A stretch of DNA of 64,000 nt from Paenirhodobacter ferrireducens (GCF_004022265.1 NZ_SAVB01000025.1:1-64000), one strand, 5' to 3'; positions 31,166-41,224 are shown, counted from the first letter of the stretch. A program made the numbers and translations. Notes: a model not told the origin generated them from the sequence alone.

Positions 31166-31484
31166 GACTGTCCTCCTTCAGGCTTTCCAATGCAGGAACT
31201 CTAACACGTTTTTGCAGGTGCAGAATTGATCTGTGACAACCTCTGCGCGACCGGACGCACCGTCACCGCCCGGCGCCGCGCGATGGGCGCACACGATTCG
31301 AGGGAGGGCCGCTTCCCTCCCATGTTATCACCGCACATCATATCAGCATGTTGACAGTCTGGCCCCGCGGCAAGATCGCCCGACGGGCACGGGCACGGGC
31401 ACGGGGCACACCCGTTCCCCCCGTGCCCGGACGGCAGACACTGGAGCGCAGGCGATTCGTCCCGCCGGGCCCCGCGGTGCGGTC
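31166..31484. other. Intergenic region: phaP promoter side and an 11-bp hairpin
   Basis: The 319 bp contain no convincing gene. Near phaP, TGCA/CTGC words recur (31190-31225), as expected for a PhaR-type autoregulator site, but this is weak. At 31396-31429 a perfect 11-bp inverted repeat (CGGGCACGGGG / CCCCGTGCCCG, 12-nt loop) follows a GGGCAC tandem. It lacks a T-run and may be a structured end for the dehydrogenase transcript. Confidence 0.55.
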
Positions 31485-32357
31485 TCAGTTCAGCTTGCGC
31501 AGCCGCGCGATCAGGCTCGAGGTGTCCCAGCGGCTGCCACCCATGGCCTGCACCTCCTTGTAGAACTGGTCGACGAGCGCGGTGACCGGCAGGCTCGCCC
31601 CGGTCTCGTCGGCGGTGGCAAGGCAGATCCCCAGATCCTTGCGCATCCAGTCGACGGCGAAACCGAAGTCGAAGGTGCCGGCCTCCATCGTCTTGTAGCG
31701 GTTCGACATCTGCCAGCTGCCCGCCGCGCCCTGGCTGATCGCCTCGACCACGTCTGAGATCGGCAGCCCGGCCTTCTCGGCGAAATGCAGCGCCTCGGAG
31801 AGGCCCTGCACGAGGCCCGCGATGGCGATCTGGTTGCACATCTTGGTCAGCTGGCCAGCGCCGGTCTCGCCCATCCGCCGGCAGGCCTTGGCATAGGCCG
31901 CGATCACCGGCTCGGCCGCGGCATAATCCGCCTCCGACCCGCCGCACATCACCGTCAGCACGCCGTTCTCGGCGCCCGCCTGCCCGCCCGAGACCGGCGC
32001 ATCGACGAAGCCAAGCCCCATCGGCGCGGCGACCGCCGCGAGCTCGCGCGTGACCTTGGCCGAGACGGTGGTGTGATCGACGAAGATCGCATCCTGGCCC
32101 ATGCCGGCGAAGGCGCCCTCGTCGCCCAGACAGACGGCGCGCAGATCGTCGTCATTGCCGACGCAGGCCATGACGAAATCGGCCCCCTCGGCGGCGGCGG
32201 CCGGCGTGGCCGCGGCCCGCCCGCCATGGCGCGCCACCCAGGCCTCGGCCTTGGCCGGGGTGCGGTTGTAGACCGTCACCTCATGTCCCTTCGCCGCCAG
32301 ATGCCCCGCCATCGGGAAGCCCATCACCCCGAGCCCCAGAAATGCCACCTTCGCCAT
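31485..32357 (-). CDS. Beta-hydroxyacid dehydrogenase (GLYR/HIBADH family), 290 aa
   Basis: The N-terminus MAKVAFLGLGVMGFPMAGHLAAKGHEV is the NAD(P)-binding GxGxxG. FVDAPVSGGQAGAENGVLTVMCGG is the substrate-binding motif and MCNQIAIAGLVQGLSEALHF contains the catalytic Lys region. Likely 2-hydroxy-3-oxopropionate or 3-hydroxyisobutyrate reductase; the exact substrate cannot be told from sequence. It diverges from the acylase gene. Confidence 0.85.
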   Translation of the reverse strand: MAKVAFLGLGVMGFPMAGHLAAKGHEVTVYNRTPAKAEAWVARHGGRAAATPAAAAEGADFVMACVGNDDDLRAVCLGDEGAFAGMGQDAIFVDHTTVSAKVTRELAAVAAPMGLGFVDAPVSGGQAGAENGVLTVMCGGSEADYAAAEPVIAAYAKACRRMGETGAGQLTKMCNQIAIAGLVQGLSEALHFAEKAGLPISDVVEAISQGAAGSWQMSNRYKTMEAGTFDFGFAVDWMRKDLGICLATADETGASLPVTALVDQFYKEVQAMGGSRWDTSSLIARLRKLN

Positions 32358-32475
32358 GGGTCTGCTCCCGCTTTCTTGCGCGAAACGCGCGTTGATCATT
32401 GGTCCTGCCTGACTTAGTAACCTCTCGTCCCGCCCCGTCAACCGACGCCCCCTCCCTCAGCCGCCGAGCCTGCCG

Positions 32476-34944
32476 ATGTTCACCCTGTTTCGCTGGATGG
32501 TCCGCCTTGTCACGCTGGCGCTGGTGGCGCTTGTGCTGGTGGGCCTCGGGGCGTGGTATTTCGCCTCGCGCTCGCTGCCCGATTACAACGCGAGCTACAG
32601 CGTCTCGGGGATCTCGGCTCCGGTCGAGATCGTGCGCTCGACCGAGGACGTGCCGCATATCTTCGGCAAGACCGATGCCGACGTGTTCTTCGCCCTCGGC
32701 CTTGCCCATGCGCAGGACCGGCTGTGGCAGATGACCGTGCTGCGCCGCACCGTGCAGGGCCGTCTGAGCGAGGTCTTCGGCGCCGAAACTCTGAAGACCG
32801 ACGAACTGATGCGCCGCCTCGACCTTTACGGCGCGGCGGTGAAATCGGTGGCGGCGCAGGACGAGCAGACGAAGGCCGCGCTCGAGGCCTATGCCCGCGG
32901 CGTCAACGCCTGGATTGAGCAGGTGAACAAGGGCGCCCTTGGCCGCGGCGCGCCCGAGTTCTTCCTGTTCAAGGCCGATATCGCCTATTGGACTCCCGCC
33001 GATTCCATCGCCATCCTCAAGCTTCTGGCCGCCGAAACGGCAAGCCAGGTGCAGACCGAGGTGCTGCGCGCGCGCGTCTCGATGCTGGGCCAGAACTGGG
33101 TGAAGGACATCCTGCCCGACGTGCCCGGCGCCGGCACCGCGGCGCTGCCCGATTACGCGAGCCTCTTTCCCGGCCTGCCCCCCGGGGTGAAGCTGGCCGA
33201 TGCCGAGGGCGCGATGTCGCCCTTCCCGCCGCGCGACTTCGCCGGCGCCTCGAATGCCATCGCCGCCGCGCCGCGCCGCTCGGCCGCAGGCGGCACGCTG
33301 CTGGCGAACGACCCGCACATGGCCTTCACCGCGCCGTCGTGGTGGTATCTCGCGCGCCTCGAGCTGAGCAGCGGCGGCGTCATCGGCGCCACCATCCCGG
33401 GCATTCCGCTGGTGCTGAGCGGGCGCAACCCGCGGCTTGGCTGGGGCATCACCTCGGCCCATGTCGATGATCAGGACCTGCATATCGAGGAGTTGAACCC
33501 CGCCGATCCCGAGCGCTACCGCACGCCCGACGGCTGGAAGGCCTTCGACACCCGCCGCGCGATCATCGAGGTGAAGGACGCTCAGCCCGTCACCATCACC
33601 CTGCGCTGGACCGACAACGGCCCGGTGCTGCCGGCGGGCCATTTCAACCTCGCCGCGATCACGCCGCCGGGCGATGTCGTCTCGCTGAACTGGACCGCAC
33701 TCGATCCCGCCGACACCTCGATGAGCGCGGGGCTCGCGCTGATGCAGGCGGGCTCGGTCGAGGCGGCGGTGGCGGCGGGCGAGCGCTACATCGCGCCGGC
33801 CGAGAACCTGATCCTCGCCGATGAGAAGGGCGTCGGCATGGTGACGATCGGCGCGATCCCGGCCCGCGATCCGGGCCACACCACGCAGGGCCGCATGCCC
33901 TCGCCGGGCTGGGAGACGGTGAACCGCTGGCAGGGCCGGCTGCCCTATGCCGACAACCCGCGCTTCCTGAACCCCGAGGGCGGCATCGTCATCAACACCA
34001 ACAACAAGATGATCGACCGCCCCTTCCCCTACAACGTCAGCTTCGACTGGGGCGACAGCCAGCGCGTGCTGCGCCTGACGCGGCTGATGGGCGAGCGCGA
34101 GGTGCATTCGCGCGAAAGCTTCATCTCGGCCCAGCTCGACACCGTCTCGCCTGCCGCGCGCAACCTGCTGCCGCTGGTCGGCAAGGATCTGTGGTTCACC
34201 GGCGAGGCCGCGCCCGAGGGCACGCCCGAACGGCTGCGCCAGCGTGCGCTCGAACTGCTCGCCGCCTGGGACGGCGACATGAACGAGCACCTGCCCGAGC
34301 CGCTGATCTATGCCGCCTGGATGCGGCATCTGCAGAACCGGCTGATCCGCGACGAGCTCGGCCCGCTCGCCAACGAGTTCCCCCATCTCGAGCCGCTGTT
34401 CATCGAGCGCGTCTTCCGCAACACCGAGGGCGCCAGCCGCTGGTGCGACGTGATGCAGTCGGCCCCGGTCGAGACCTGCACCGACATCGCACGGATCTCG
34501 CTCGACGAGGCGCTTCTGGAGCTCAAGGCGAAATACGGGCCCAATATCGAAAGCTGGCGCTGGGGCGACGCGCATGAGGCGCTGCACGACCATGCCGTGC
34601 TCGGCAAGACGCCGATCCTGAACTGGCTGATGAACATCCGGCAATCGACCTCGGGCGGCGATTTCACCCTGAACCGCGGCCTGACCTCGGGCACCGGCGC
34701 CAACCCCTTCGCCAATGTGAACGGCGCGGGCTATCGTGGCGTCTATGACTTCGCCGATCCCGACAGCTCGGTCTTCATCATCGCCACGGGTCAGTCTGGC
34801 CACCCGCTCAGCCGCCATTATGACGACCTGTCGGACCTGTGGCGGCGCGGCGAGTACATCCCGATGTCGCTCGACCCGGATCTCGCCCGTGCCGCTGCCG
34901 CCGGCATCACCCGGCTGGAACCGGCCGCGCCCGACGACAAGTAA
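32476..34944 (+). CDS. Penicillin-acylase-family N-terminal nucleophile hydrolase, 822 aa
   Basis: An N-terminal hydrophobic segment (LVTLALVALVLVGLGAWYFA, residues 11-30) should anchor or export the protein. The predicted cleavage site is at Gly258-Ser259 in FAGASNAI; Ser259 would become the nucleophile of the beta chain, with ANDPHM downstream, and the alpha chain ends before it. The 822 residues match family members such as AHL acylases and penicillin G acylases. The substrate is unknown. A bidirectional terminator follows. Confidence 0.85.
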   Translation: MFTLFRWMVRLVTLALVALVLVGLGAWYFASRSLPDYNASYSVSGISAPVEIVRSTEDVPHIFGKTDADVFFALGLAHAQDRLWQMTVLRRTVQGRLSEVFGAETLKTDELMRRLDLYGAAVKSVAAQDEQTKAALEAYARGVNAWIEQVNKGALGRGAPEFFLFKADIAYWTPADSIAILKLLAAETASQVQTEVLRARVSMLGQNWVKDILPDVPGAGTAALPDYASLFPGLPPGVKLADAEGAMSPFPPRDFAGASNAIAAAPRRSAAGGTLLANDPHMAFTAPSWWYLARLELSSGGVIGATIPGIPLVLSGRNPRLGWGITSAHVDDQDLHIEELNPADPERYRTPDGWKAFDTRRAIIEVKDAQPVTITLRWTDNGPVLPAGHFNLAAITPPGDVVSLNWTALDPADTSMSAGLALMQAGSVEAAVAAGERYIAPAENLILADEKGVGMVTIGAIPARDPGHTTQGRMPSPGWETVNRWQGRLPYADNPRFLNPEGGIVINTNNKMIDRPFPYNVSFDWGDSQRVLRLTRLMGEREVHSRESFISAQLDTVSPAARNLLPLVGKDLWFTGEAAPEGTPERLRQRALELLAAWDGDMNEHLPEPLIYAAWMRHLQNRLIRDELGPLANEFPHLEPLFIERVFRNTEGASRWCDVMQSAPVETCTDIARISLDEALLELKAKYGPNIESWRWGDAHEALHDHAVLGKTPILNWLMNIRQSTSGGDFTLNRGLTSGTGANPFANVNGAGYRGVYDFADPDSSVFIIATGQSGHPLSRHYDDLSDLWRRGEYIPMSLDPDLARAAAAGITRLEPAAPDDK

Positions 34945-34961
34945 GCCCGCGGGGGCAAGGT

Positions 34962-34999
34962 AAAAGCCGCGGCACAGGGATCCCGTGCCGCGGCTTTTT
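34962..34999. terminator. Bidirectional terminator between acylase and hflX
   Basis: A long inverted repeat (AAAAGCCGCGGCAC / GTGCCGCGGCTTTT) with a short loop, flanked by A and T runs, sits between two convergent genes. Confidence 0.9.
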
Positions 35000-35037
35000 G
35001 CTGTGCAAATTCTCCGGCCGGAGGCGCTTCCCCGCGC

Positions 35038-36321
35038 TCAGAGCGCGCGGAAGCGGTGCCGCTGGCTCGTCGACCAGTTCACGTCAAGGTCCCAGCCGTC
35101 CTTCGTCTCGCGCTCGCCGCGCACGACGTTCTGCTCGTGCAGCCAGGCGCGGGCGCGGCCCTGATCGAAGCCCAGGTGCAGCAGCTCGTCGTGCCGCTCC
35201 TCGCCCAGCCGGGTCTCGATCGCCGCGAGCAGCGGCTCGAAGCCCTCGCCGGTCAGCGCCGAGACCGCCTGCACGTCGCCGCGCCGCGCGTCCTGCACCA
35301 GAAGCGCCGCGCGGGTTTCCTCGGACAGCGCGTCGATCTTGTTCCAGACCTCGATCAGCGGCACGTCCTCGGACACACCCAGACTTTCGAGGATCTCGCC
35401 GACATCGGCCGCCTGCTCCTCGGTCTCGGGGTGCGCGATGTCGCGCACATGCAAGATCAGATCGGCCTCGAGCACCTCCTCGAGCGTCGCGCGGAAGGCC
35501 GCGACCAGCTCGTGCGGCAGGTCCGAGATGAAGCCCACCGTGTCCGACAGGATCACCTTGCGCCCGGAGGGCAGCGTGATGCCGCGCATCGTCGGGTCGA
35601 GCGTGGCGAAGAGCATGTCCTTCGCCAGCACATCCGCCCCGGTCATCCGGTTGAAGAGCGTGGATTTCCCGGCGTTGGTATAGCCAACGAGCGCGACGAT
35701 CGGGAACGGCACCTTGCGCCGCGCGGCCCGGTGCAGCTCGCGCGTCTTCACCACCTTGGCGAGCTGACGGCGGATCTTGATGACCTGCTCGTCGATCGCG
35801 CGCCGGTCGGCCTCGATCTGCGTCTCGCCGGGGCCTCCGACGAAGCCGAAGCCGCCGCGCTGCCGCTCGAGGTGAGTCCAGGCGCGCACCAGCCGCGTGC
35901 GCTGATAGCTGAGCGCGGCAAGCTCGACCTGCAGCACGCCTTCACGCGTGCGGGCTCGGTCGGCGAAGATCTCGAGGATCAGCCCGGTCCGGTCGAGGAG
36001 CTTCACCCCCCAGTCCTTCTCGAGGTTGCGCTGCTGCACCGGCGTCACCGGCCCGTCGACGAGGACAAGGTCAACCTCGGCCGCCTGCAGGCGCTCCTTC
36101 AGCTCGGCAAGCTTGCCGGTGCCGAACAGATGGCCGGGGTTGGGTTTCGGCAGGCGCACGACCTCGGCGCCGACAACCTCGAGGTTCGGCAGGGCCGCCG
36201 CCAGCGAGACCGCCTCGGCGAGGCGGTGCTGCGGCAGACGGCGGGCATCGGCCGTCTTCAGATCGGGATGCAGGACCCAGGCCCGCGTGGGCCGTGCCTG
36301 CGACAGGACGGGATCGCTCAG
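35038..36321 (-). CDS. hflX: Ribosome-associated GTPase HflX, 427 aa, probable CTG start
   Basis: The GTPase domain has [18 protein letters not shown] (G1), a DTVGFIS (G3) motif and NKID-type (WNKIDAL) G4; the N-terminal helical domain has [10 protein letters not shown]. The first standard start in frame, GTG at 36159, would remove the conserved [10 protein letters not shown] block. That block is read without a stop back to a CTG at 36319-36321, overlapping the hfq stop as CTGA. The CTG start gives 427 residues, the usual length. HflX rescues ribosomes under stress; coupling to hfq is typical. Confidence 0.88.
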   Translation of the reverse strand: MSDPVLSQARPTRAWVLHPDLKTADARRLPQHRLAEAVSLAAALPNLEVVGAEVVRLPKPNPGHLFGTGKLAELKERLQAAEVDLVLVDGPVTPVQQRNLEKDWGVKLLDRTGLILEIFADRARTREGVLQVELAALSYQRTRLVRAWTHLERQRGGFGFVGGPGETQIEADRRAIDEQVIKIRRQLAKVVKTRELHRAARRKVPFPIVALVGYTNAGKSTLFNRMTGADVLAKDMLFATLDPTMRGITLPSGRKVILSDTVGFISDLPHELVAAFRATLEEVLEADLILHVRDIAHPETEEQAADVGEILESLGVSEDVPLIEVWNKIDALSEETRAALLVQDARRGDVQAVSALTGEGFEPLLAAIETRLGEERHDELLHLGFDQGRARAWLHEQNVVRGERETKDGWDLDVNWSTSQRHRFRAL

Positions 36322-36551
36322 TCTTCGCCCTCGTACAGAGAAATCGGCTGACCCGGCATGATCGTCGAGATCGCGTGCTTGTAGACAAGCTGGCTCTGGC
36401 CATCCCGGCGCAGCAGCACGCAGAAGTTGTCGAACCAGGTGATCACGCCCTGCAGTTTGACCCCGTTGATGAGGAAGATCGTGACCGGAACCTTCGTCTT
36501 GCGGACGTGGTTGAGGAATGCGTCCTGCAGGTTCTGTTTGTCGGCAGCCAT
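36318..36551 (-). CDS. hfq: RNA chaperone Hfq, 77 aa
   Basis: The Sm1 motif ([40 protein letters not shown]) and Sm2 [10 protein letters not shown] are both present, and the acidic C-terminus is short as in alphaproteobacteria. It forms hexamers that pair sRNAs with mRNAs. It overlaps the probable hflX start. A 143-bp gap separates it from trkH. Confidence 0.98.
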   Translation of the reverse strand: MAADKQNLQDAFLNHVRKTKVPVTIFLINGVKLQGVITWFDNFCVLLRRDGQSQLVYKHAISTIMPGQPISLYEGED

Positions 36552-36694
36552 TTTTATTATGCCTTCGTGTTTTTGTCGCGCGCCGGCCGCGTTGCTGCGT
36601 CCGTTGGAATCAGTATGCGCAAGAGTGGGGGAGATTCCACCCCCAAAAACAGCCCGTTACCCCATGCGCGCCAAAGATAGCGCTCGCAGCCCGT

Positions 36695-38212
36695 TCAGCC
36701 GCGCCAGAACTCGGGGTTGAAAAGTGCAATGATCGCGAGGGTTTCGAGCCGGCCAAGCACCATCGCCGCGGCCAGAACAAATTTTGTCGCGTCGCCGAGG
36801 TCCGCCCAGCTCAGCGGCGTGTCGGCGGCAAAGGCCGCCAGCGGGCCGGTGTTCGACAACGCCGCGATCGACATGATCGTCGCCGGCTCGAAGGCCAGCC
36901 CGGTCAGCGACACCGCCATCATCACCACCGCGATCGACATCGCGAAGAGCATGAAGAAGATCCAGGCGATATAGGCGCCCTCGCGGCGCAGCTTGCGCGC
37001 CGTGGGCCCGCCGCCCGCGATCGAGGTCGGGTGGACGAGCTTGTTCAGCTCGCGCTCGCCGTGGCGCAGCAGCGCATAGACGCGCAGCAGCCGCACGCCC
37101 CCCGCCGTGGTGGCGATGCCGCCGCCGGTGATCGCCAGCCCCGCGAGGATCAGGCCGGGCGTGCCCAGCCCCGACCAGTGCCGCGCGTCGTCCCAGCTCG
37201 CGCTCTCGAAGCCCGTGGTGGTCAGGAAGGAGAGCGCGGTGAAGAGGCTCCCCCAGAGCGAATGCAGCACCGGGCCGAAGGCCGTGGGGGTTTCGACATC
37301 GAGCGCCGCGATCCAGTGCCGCATCAGCAGGAAGGCCGCCACCATCCCCACCAGCACCGCGGCGAGCCACAGCTCGGGGTCGTCGCGCAGCTTTTCCGAG
37401 GCCCGCAGCTCGCCGCCGCCCGGCCAGAGCCGACGCGACAGCGCCGGGATCAGGAAGAGGAAGATCAGCATCTCGCCCACGAGCCCCGCGGGCGCCCCGG
37501 CGACGCCGGTCAGCGGCGAGATCCCCGAGGTCGCCAGCGTCGACATCGCATGACACAGCGCGACGAGGGAATCATCGCCCGCCATCATCAGCAGCAGCCA
37601 CAGCAGCGCGGTAAGCCCGGCATAGGCGGGCAGCAGCACGCCCGCGTAATGCACCACGCGCTCGCCCGGCTCGGCCGCGCCGTCGCGCAGCAAGGAGGGC
37701 GCCTCCCCCCCCGAACTGTTGCCGGCAACGAAAATCTCGAAGCCCCCGAGACGCAGCGGGGCGAGCACTGCGATCGCCATCACCAGCATGAAGAAGCCGC
37801 CCATCCAGCCCACCAGCGCGCGCCACAGGTGAAGGCTCGGCGCCAGCCGGTCGGGGACGTAGAGCGTGGCGCCGGTCGTCGTCAGCGACGAGACCATCTC
37901 CCACCAGGAATTGTAGAGCCCGGTGTCGCGCACCGATTCGTTGAACGGCACCGCCAGCACCACCGGCAGAAGCACGAAGGCCGCGAACATGGTCAGCAGA
38001 TGCGTGCGCCCCTGATGCCCCTTCGGGTTCGAGGCGGTGGCGAGGGCGAGCAACGCGCTCAGCATCAGAAACAGCACGCCGGAATAGAAGAAGGCGCGCG
38101 ACACCGCGTAGTTGCGCAGCACGAAGGCATGCGCGGCCGGCACCAGCATCGCCGCCGCCGCGATCGCGATCAGGAAGACGAAAAGCGGAACATGGCGCAG
38201 CTTCTGCAGCAT
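36695..38212 (-). CDS. trkH: TrkH-family potassium uptake protein, 505 aa
   Basis: There are many membrane helices with four selectivity-filter-like P-loops: SLTTTGATLYVPDR, STLATSGISPLTG, LSFLTTTGFESAS and ALSNTGPLAAF. The TrkH/KtrB fold moves K+ inward. TrkA, encoded just upstream (9-bp gap), supplies the cytoplasmic regulatory ring. The 505 residues fit the family. Confidence 0.95.
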   Translation of the reverse strand: MLQKLRHVPLFVFLIAIAAAAMLVPAAHAFVLRNYAVSRAFFYSGVLFLMLSALLALATASNPKGHQGRTHLLTMFAAFVLLPVVLAVPFNESVRDTGLYNSWWEMVSSLTTTGATLYVPDRLAPSLHLWRALVGWMGGFFMLVMAIAVLAPLRLGGFEIFVAGNSSGGEAPSLLRDGAAEPGERVVHYAGVLLPAYAGLTALLWLLLMMAGDDSLVALCHAMSTLATSGISPLTGVAGAPAGLVGEMLIFLFLIPALSRRLWPGGGELRASEKLRDDPELWLAAVLVGMVAAFLLMRHWIAALDVETPTAFGPVLHSLWGSLFTALSFLTTTGFESASWDDARHWSGLGTPGLILAGLAITGGGIATTAGGVRLLRVYALLRHGERELNKLVHPTSIAGGGPTARKLRREGAYIAWIFFMLFAMSIAVVMMAVSLTGLAFEPATIMSIAALSNTGPLAAFAADTPLSWADLGDATKFVLAAAMVLGRLETLAIIALFNPEFWRG

Positions 38213-38221
38213 CGCGCCGCC

Positions 38222-39598
38222 TCAGAAGAAGTCGATCGACACCTGCAGCAAGCGCTCCACCACCGGAACGTCCGCCGCAAGCGCGAAGAGCACGATGACG
38301 TCGCCCTCGTCGACCTTGGTGTCGCCGCCCGGCTTGACGATGCGGTCGCCCTTCATCAGCGCCCCCATCAGCACCCCCTCGGGGAAGTCGATGTCGCGCA
38401 GCAGCCGGCCTGCGATCGGCGAGGTGCCCAGCACCTGCGCCTCGATCACCTCGGCCTCGGCATCGCCGATCGAGTAGATCGCCCGCACCCGGCCGTGGCG
38501 GATGTGGCGCAGGATCGAGCTGACCGTGGTGGCGCGCGGGTTGATGTAGGCGTCGATGTCGAGCGGCGCCATCAGCGGCACCATCGTCGGGTCGTTGACG
38601 AGCGAGATCGCCATCTTGCAGCCCGCCTGCTTCGCCCGCACGGCGGCCAGGATGTTGGTCTTGTCGTCGTCCGTCACCACCAGCACCGCGTCTGCGCGGT
38701 CGATGTTCGCTTCCTCGAGCAGCTCGGCGCTCATCCCGTCGCCATTGAGCACGATCGTGCGTTCGAGCGCGTCGGCCGCGCGTTCGGCATTGGCGCGGTT
38801 CTTCTCGATGATCTTCGCCCGCACCCGGTCCGAGCGCGCCTCAAGCGCGCGGGCAACGCCAAGCCCGACATTGCCGCCGCCGATGATGACGATGCGTTCC
38901 TGCTTCTTCGTCGCCTTGCCGAAAATCTCGAGGGTGCGGTTCACATCCTCGGTGAAGGCGAAGACATAGATCTGGTCCTCGGCGAAAAGCTGATCGCCCG
39001 GCTCGGGGGCGAACAGACGGCCCTCGCGCCGCACACCGACGACCAGCGCGCGCAGCGTCGAAAAGAGGTCGGTGAGCTGGCGCAGCGGGGTGTTCAGCAC
39101 CGGACAGTCCTCCTCGAGGACGATGCCCAGAAGCTGCACCCCGCCGTTGAGGAAGCTCTCGGTGTCGAAGGTCGCGGGCGCGTTCAGCCGCTGCAGCGCA
39201 GCCTCGGCCACTTCGCGTTCGGGGCTGATGACGACGTCGATCGGCAGATGGTCGCGGCGGTAGAGATCGGCATATTGCGGTGCCAGATAGGTCTGCGCGC
39301 GGATCCGGGCGATCTTGCGGGTGACGCCGAAGACCGATTGCGCCACCTGGCAGGTCACCATGTTGACCTCATCCGAATGGGTTGCGGCGATGATCAGGTC
39401 GCAGTCGCGCGCGCCGGCCTTTTCCAGAACGTCCGGATGCGAGGCAAAGCCCGCCACGCCCTGCACGTCCAGCGTGTCCGAGGCGCGGCGCACCAGTTCG
39501 GCATTGCTGTCGACGATCGTGACGTCGTTGCGTTCGCCCGCCAGATGGCGCGCGATCTGCCAGCCGACCTGTCCCGCACCGCAGATGATGACCTTCAT
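38222..39598 (-). CDS. trkA: Trk system regulatory subunit TrkA, 458 aa
   Basis: The chosen start at 39598 (MKVIICGAGQVGWQIARHL) is the first NAD-binding RCK_N motif; a second (IVIIGGGNVGLGVARALE) begins near residue 230, and each is followed by an RCK_C domain. The duplicated RCK layout is diagnostic of TrkA. It controls TrkH gating by nucleotide binding. Confidence 0.96.
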   Translation of the reverse strand: MKVIICGAGQVGWQIARHLAGERNDVTIVDSNAELVRRASDTLDVQGVAGFASHPDVLEKAGARDCDLIIAATHSDEVNMVTCQVAQSVFGVTRKIARIRAQTYLAPQYADLYRRDHLPIDVVISPEREVAEAALQRLNAPATFDTESFLNGGVQLLGIVLEEDCPVLNTPLRQLTDLFSTLRALVVGVRREGRLFAPEPGDQLFAEDQIYVFAFTEDVNRTLEIFGKATKKQERIVIIGGGNVGLGVARALEARSDRVRAKIIEKNRANAERAADALERTIVLNGDGMSAELLEEANIDRADAVLVVTDDDKTNILAAVRAKQAGCKMAISLVNDPTMVPLMAPLDIDAYINPRATTVSSILRHIRHGRVRAIYSIGDAEAEVIEAQVLGTSPIAGRLLRDIDFPEGVLMGALMKGDRIVKPGGDTKVDEGDVIVLFALAADVPVVERLLQVSIDFF

Positions 39599-39699
39599 TC
39601 CGTCCTCCGACTGGCCGTCTGGCTGTTGTATGCGCACAGCCCCCGACGGTCAATCACGGCGCCCGGACACCGCACCCTGCCCCGGCTGCGGCCGCTCCG

Positions 39700-39785
39700 C
39701 GGGGAGTATTTTCACAAGGAAAAGCCGAAGGTCCGAAAGACCTTGCCTCAGGTTTTTCCTGGCCCAAATACTCCCGCCGGAGGCG
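39700..39785. repeat. Dispersed intergenic repeat, copy B (full inverted repeat)
   Basis: Arms GGGGAGTATTTTCACAAGGA and TTTTTCCTGGCCCAAATACTCC pair imperfectly around a small internal hairpin (AAGGTC-cgaaa-GACCTT). It sits between ntrX and trkA, which are transcribed in the same direction. Confidence 0.8.
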
Positions 39786-39811
39786 ATCGGCGGCTGCGGC
39801 CCGCGCGCAGC

Positions 39812-41224
39812 TCAGAGGTCGTCGTCCTCGTCGTCCTCCTCGAGATGGGCAACGCGGCCGCCGGCCTTGGCCGAGGTGACGACGCCCAGAGACTTCAGCT
39901 TGCGGTGCAGCGCCGAGCGTTCCATGCCGACGAAGGCCGCGGTGCGCGAGATGTTGCCGCCGAAGCGGTTGATCTGGGTCAGCAGGTATTCGCGCTCAAA
40001 GAGTTCGCGCGCCTCGCGCAGCGGCAGCGTGGCCAGCGCCCCGCCGAGCACGATCCGCCCCTCCTCGGCCGGGCTGCCCTCGCCCGGCAGCTCGCGCGCC
40101 TCGATCGGGCCGGTGCCCTCGCCGAGGATCAGCACCCGCTCGACGATGTTGCGCAGCTGGCGGATGTTGCCCGGCCAGTCCATCGTCTGCAGCGCCGCCC
40201 CCGCCTCGTCCGAGACCTCGCGCGCAGGCAGGCCCTGGGTGCGGTTGAAGGCCTCGATGAAATGGCGGGCAAGCAGCGGGATGTCCTCGCGCCGTTCGCT
40301 CAGCGGCGGCACCGCGATCGGCACCACGTTGAGGCGGTCGAACAGCTCCTGGCGGAAGCGGCCGGCGGCAATCTCGGCGGACAGGTCGCGCGTCGTCGAG
40401 GAGATCACCCGCAGATCGACCCGCACCTTGTCGGCGCCGCCCACCCGGGTGAACTGCTGTTCGGTCAGAACGCGCAGGATTTTCGACTGGGTGCCCGAGG
40501 GCATCTCGGCCACCTCGTCGAAATAGATCACCCCGCCATGCGCCTGCTCAAGCAGCCCCTTCTCGATGCCACGCTCGGAGGTCTCGCGGCCGAAGAGCAC
40601 CTCTTCCATCCGCTCGGCGGCGATCGAAGCCGAATTGACGGTGACGAAGGGCGCCGCGGCCCGGTTCGAATGCTGATGCACGAAGCGCGCGGCGGTTTCC
40701 TTGCCCGAGCCCGGCTCGCCGGTCAGCATCACCCGGCCGTTCGACTTCGTCACCTTGTCGAGCTGGTCCTTGAGCTTGCGGAAGGCGGCCGAGGCGCCGA
40801 GCATCTCGCCCGAATGCAGGTCGCGCCGGCGCAGCGAGGAATTCTCGCGCCGCAGCCGGGCGGTCTCCATCGCGCGGCCGATCACCACCATCAGCTGGTC
40901 GATGTTGAACGGCTTCTCGATGAAGTCATAGGCGCCCTGCTTGATCGCGGCGACGGCGATCTCGATGTTGCCGTGCCCCGAGATGATGATGATCGGGATG
41001 TCCGGGTTGTCGCGCTTCACCGTCTTCAGGATGTCGATGCCGTCCATCCGGCTGTCCTTCAGCCAGATGTCGAGGATCATCAGCGCCGGCGCCTCGGCGT
41101 TGATCTGCTCCATGCACTCGTCGGAATTCGCCGCCAGACGGGTGGCATAGCCCTCGTCCTTCAGGATGTCTGCGATCAGTTCGCGGATGTCCTTCTCGTC
41201 GTCGACGATCAGAATGTCACTCAT
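39812..41224 (-). CDS. ntrX: NtrX response regulator, GAFTGA-less, 470 aa
   Basis: The receiver has Asp52 (LMILDIWLKDS). A AAA+ domain follows (VMLTGEPGSGKETAARFVHQ Walker A, VIYFDEVAEMPSG Walker B), then a Fis-type HTH (NRFGGNISRTAAFVGMERSALHRKLKSLGV) and an acidic tail (EEDDEDDDL). Where sigma-54 activators have GAFTGA, this reads GRETSERGIEKG, so sigma-54 contact is lacking. The ATG at 41224 overlaps the ntrY stop by 8 nt. Confidence 0.95.
   Translation of the reverse strand: MSDILIVDDEKDIRELIADILKDEGYATRLAANSDECMEQINAEAPALMILDIWLKDSRMDGIDILKTVKRDNPDIPIIIISGHGNIEIAVAAIKQGAYDFIEKPFNIDQLMVVIGRAMETARLRRENSSLRRRDLHSGEMLGASAAFRKLKDQLDKVTKSNGRVMLTGEPGSGKETAARFVHQHSNRAAAPFVTVNSASIAAERMEEVLFGRETSERGIEKGLLEQAHGGVIYFDEVAEMPSGTQSKILRVLTEQQFTRVGGADKVRVDLRVISSTTRDLSAEIAAGRFRQELFDRLNVVPIAVPPLSERREDIPLLARHFIEAFNRTQGLPAREVSDEAGAALQTMDWPGNIRQLRNIVERVLILGEGTGPIEARELPGEGSPAEEGRIVLGGALATLPLREARELFEREYLLTQINRFGGNISRTAAFVGMERSALHRKLKSLGVVTSAKAGGRVAHLEEDDEDDDL

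Noticed and set aside
31396-31429. Rho-independent terminator
   Set aside because: The 11-bp stem is strong but there is no T-run on either side.
31201-31947. Minus-strand frame overlapping the dehydrogenase 3' end and the phaP upstream region
   Set aside because: It reads in the wrong frame through the dehydrogenase gene and its product is R/G-rich without motifs.
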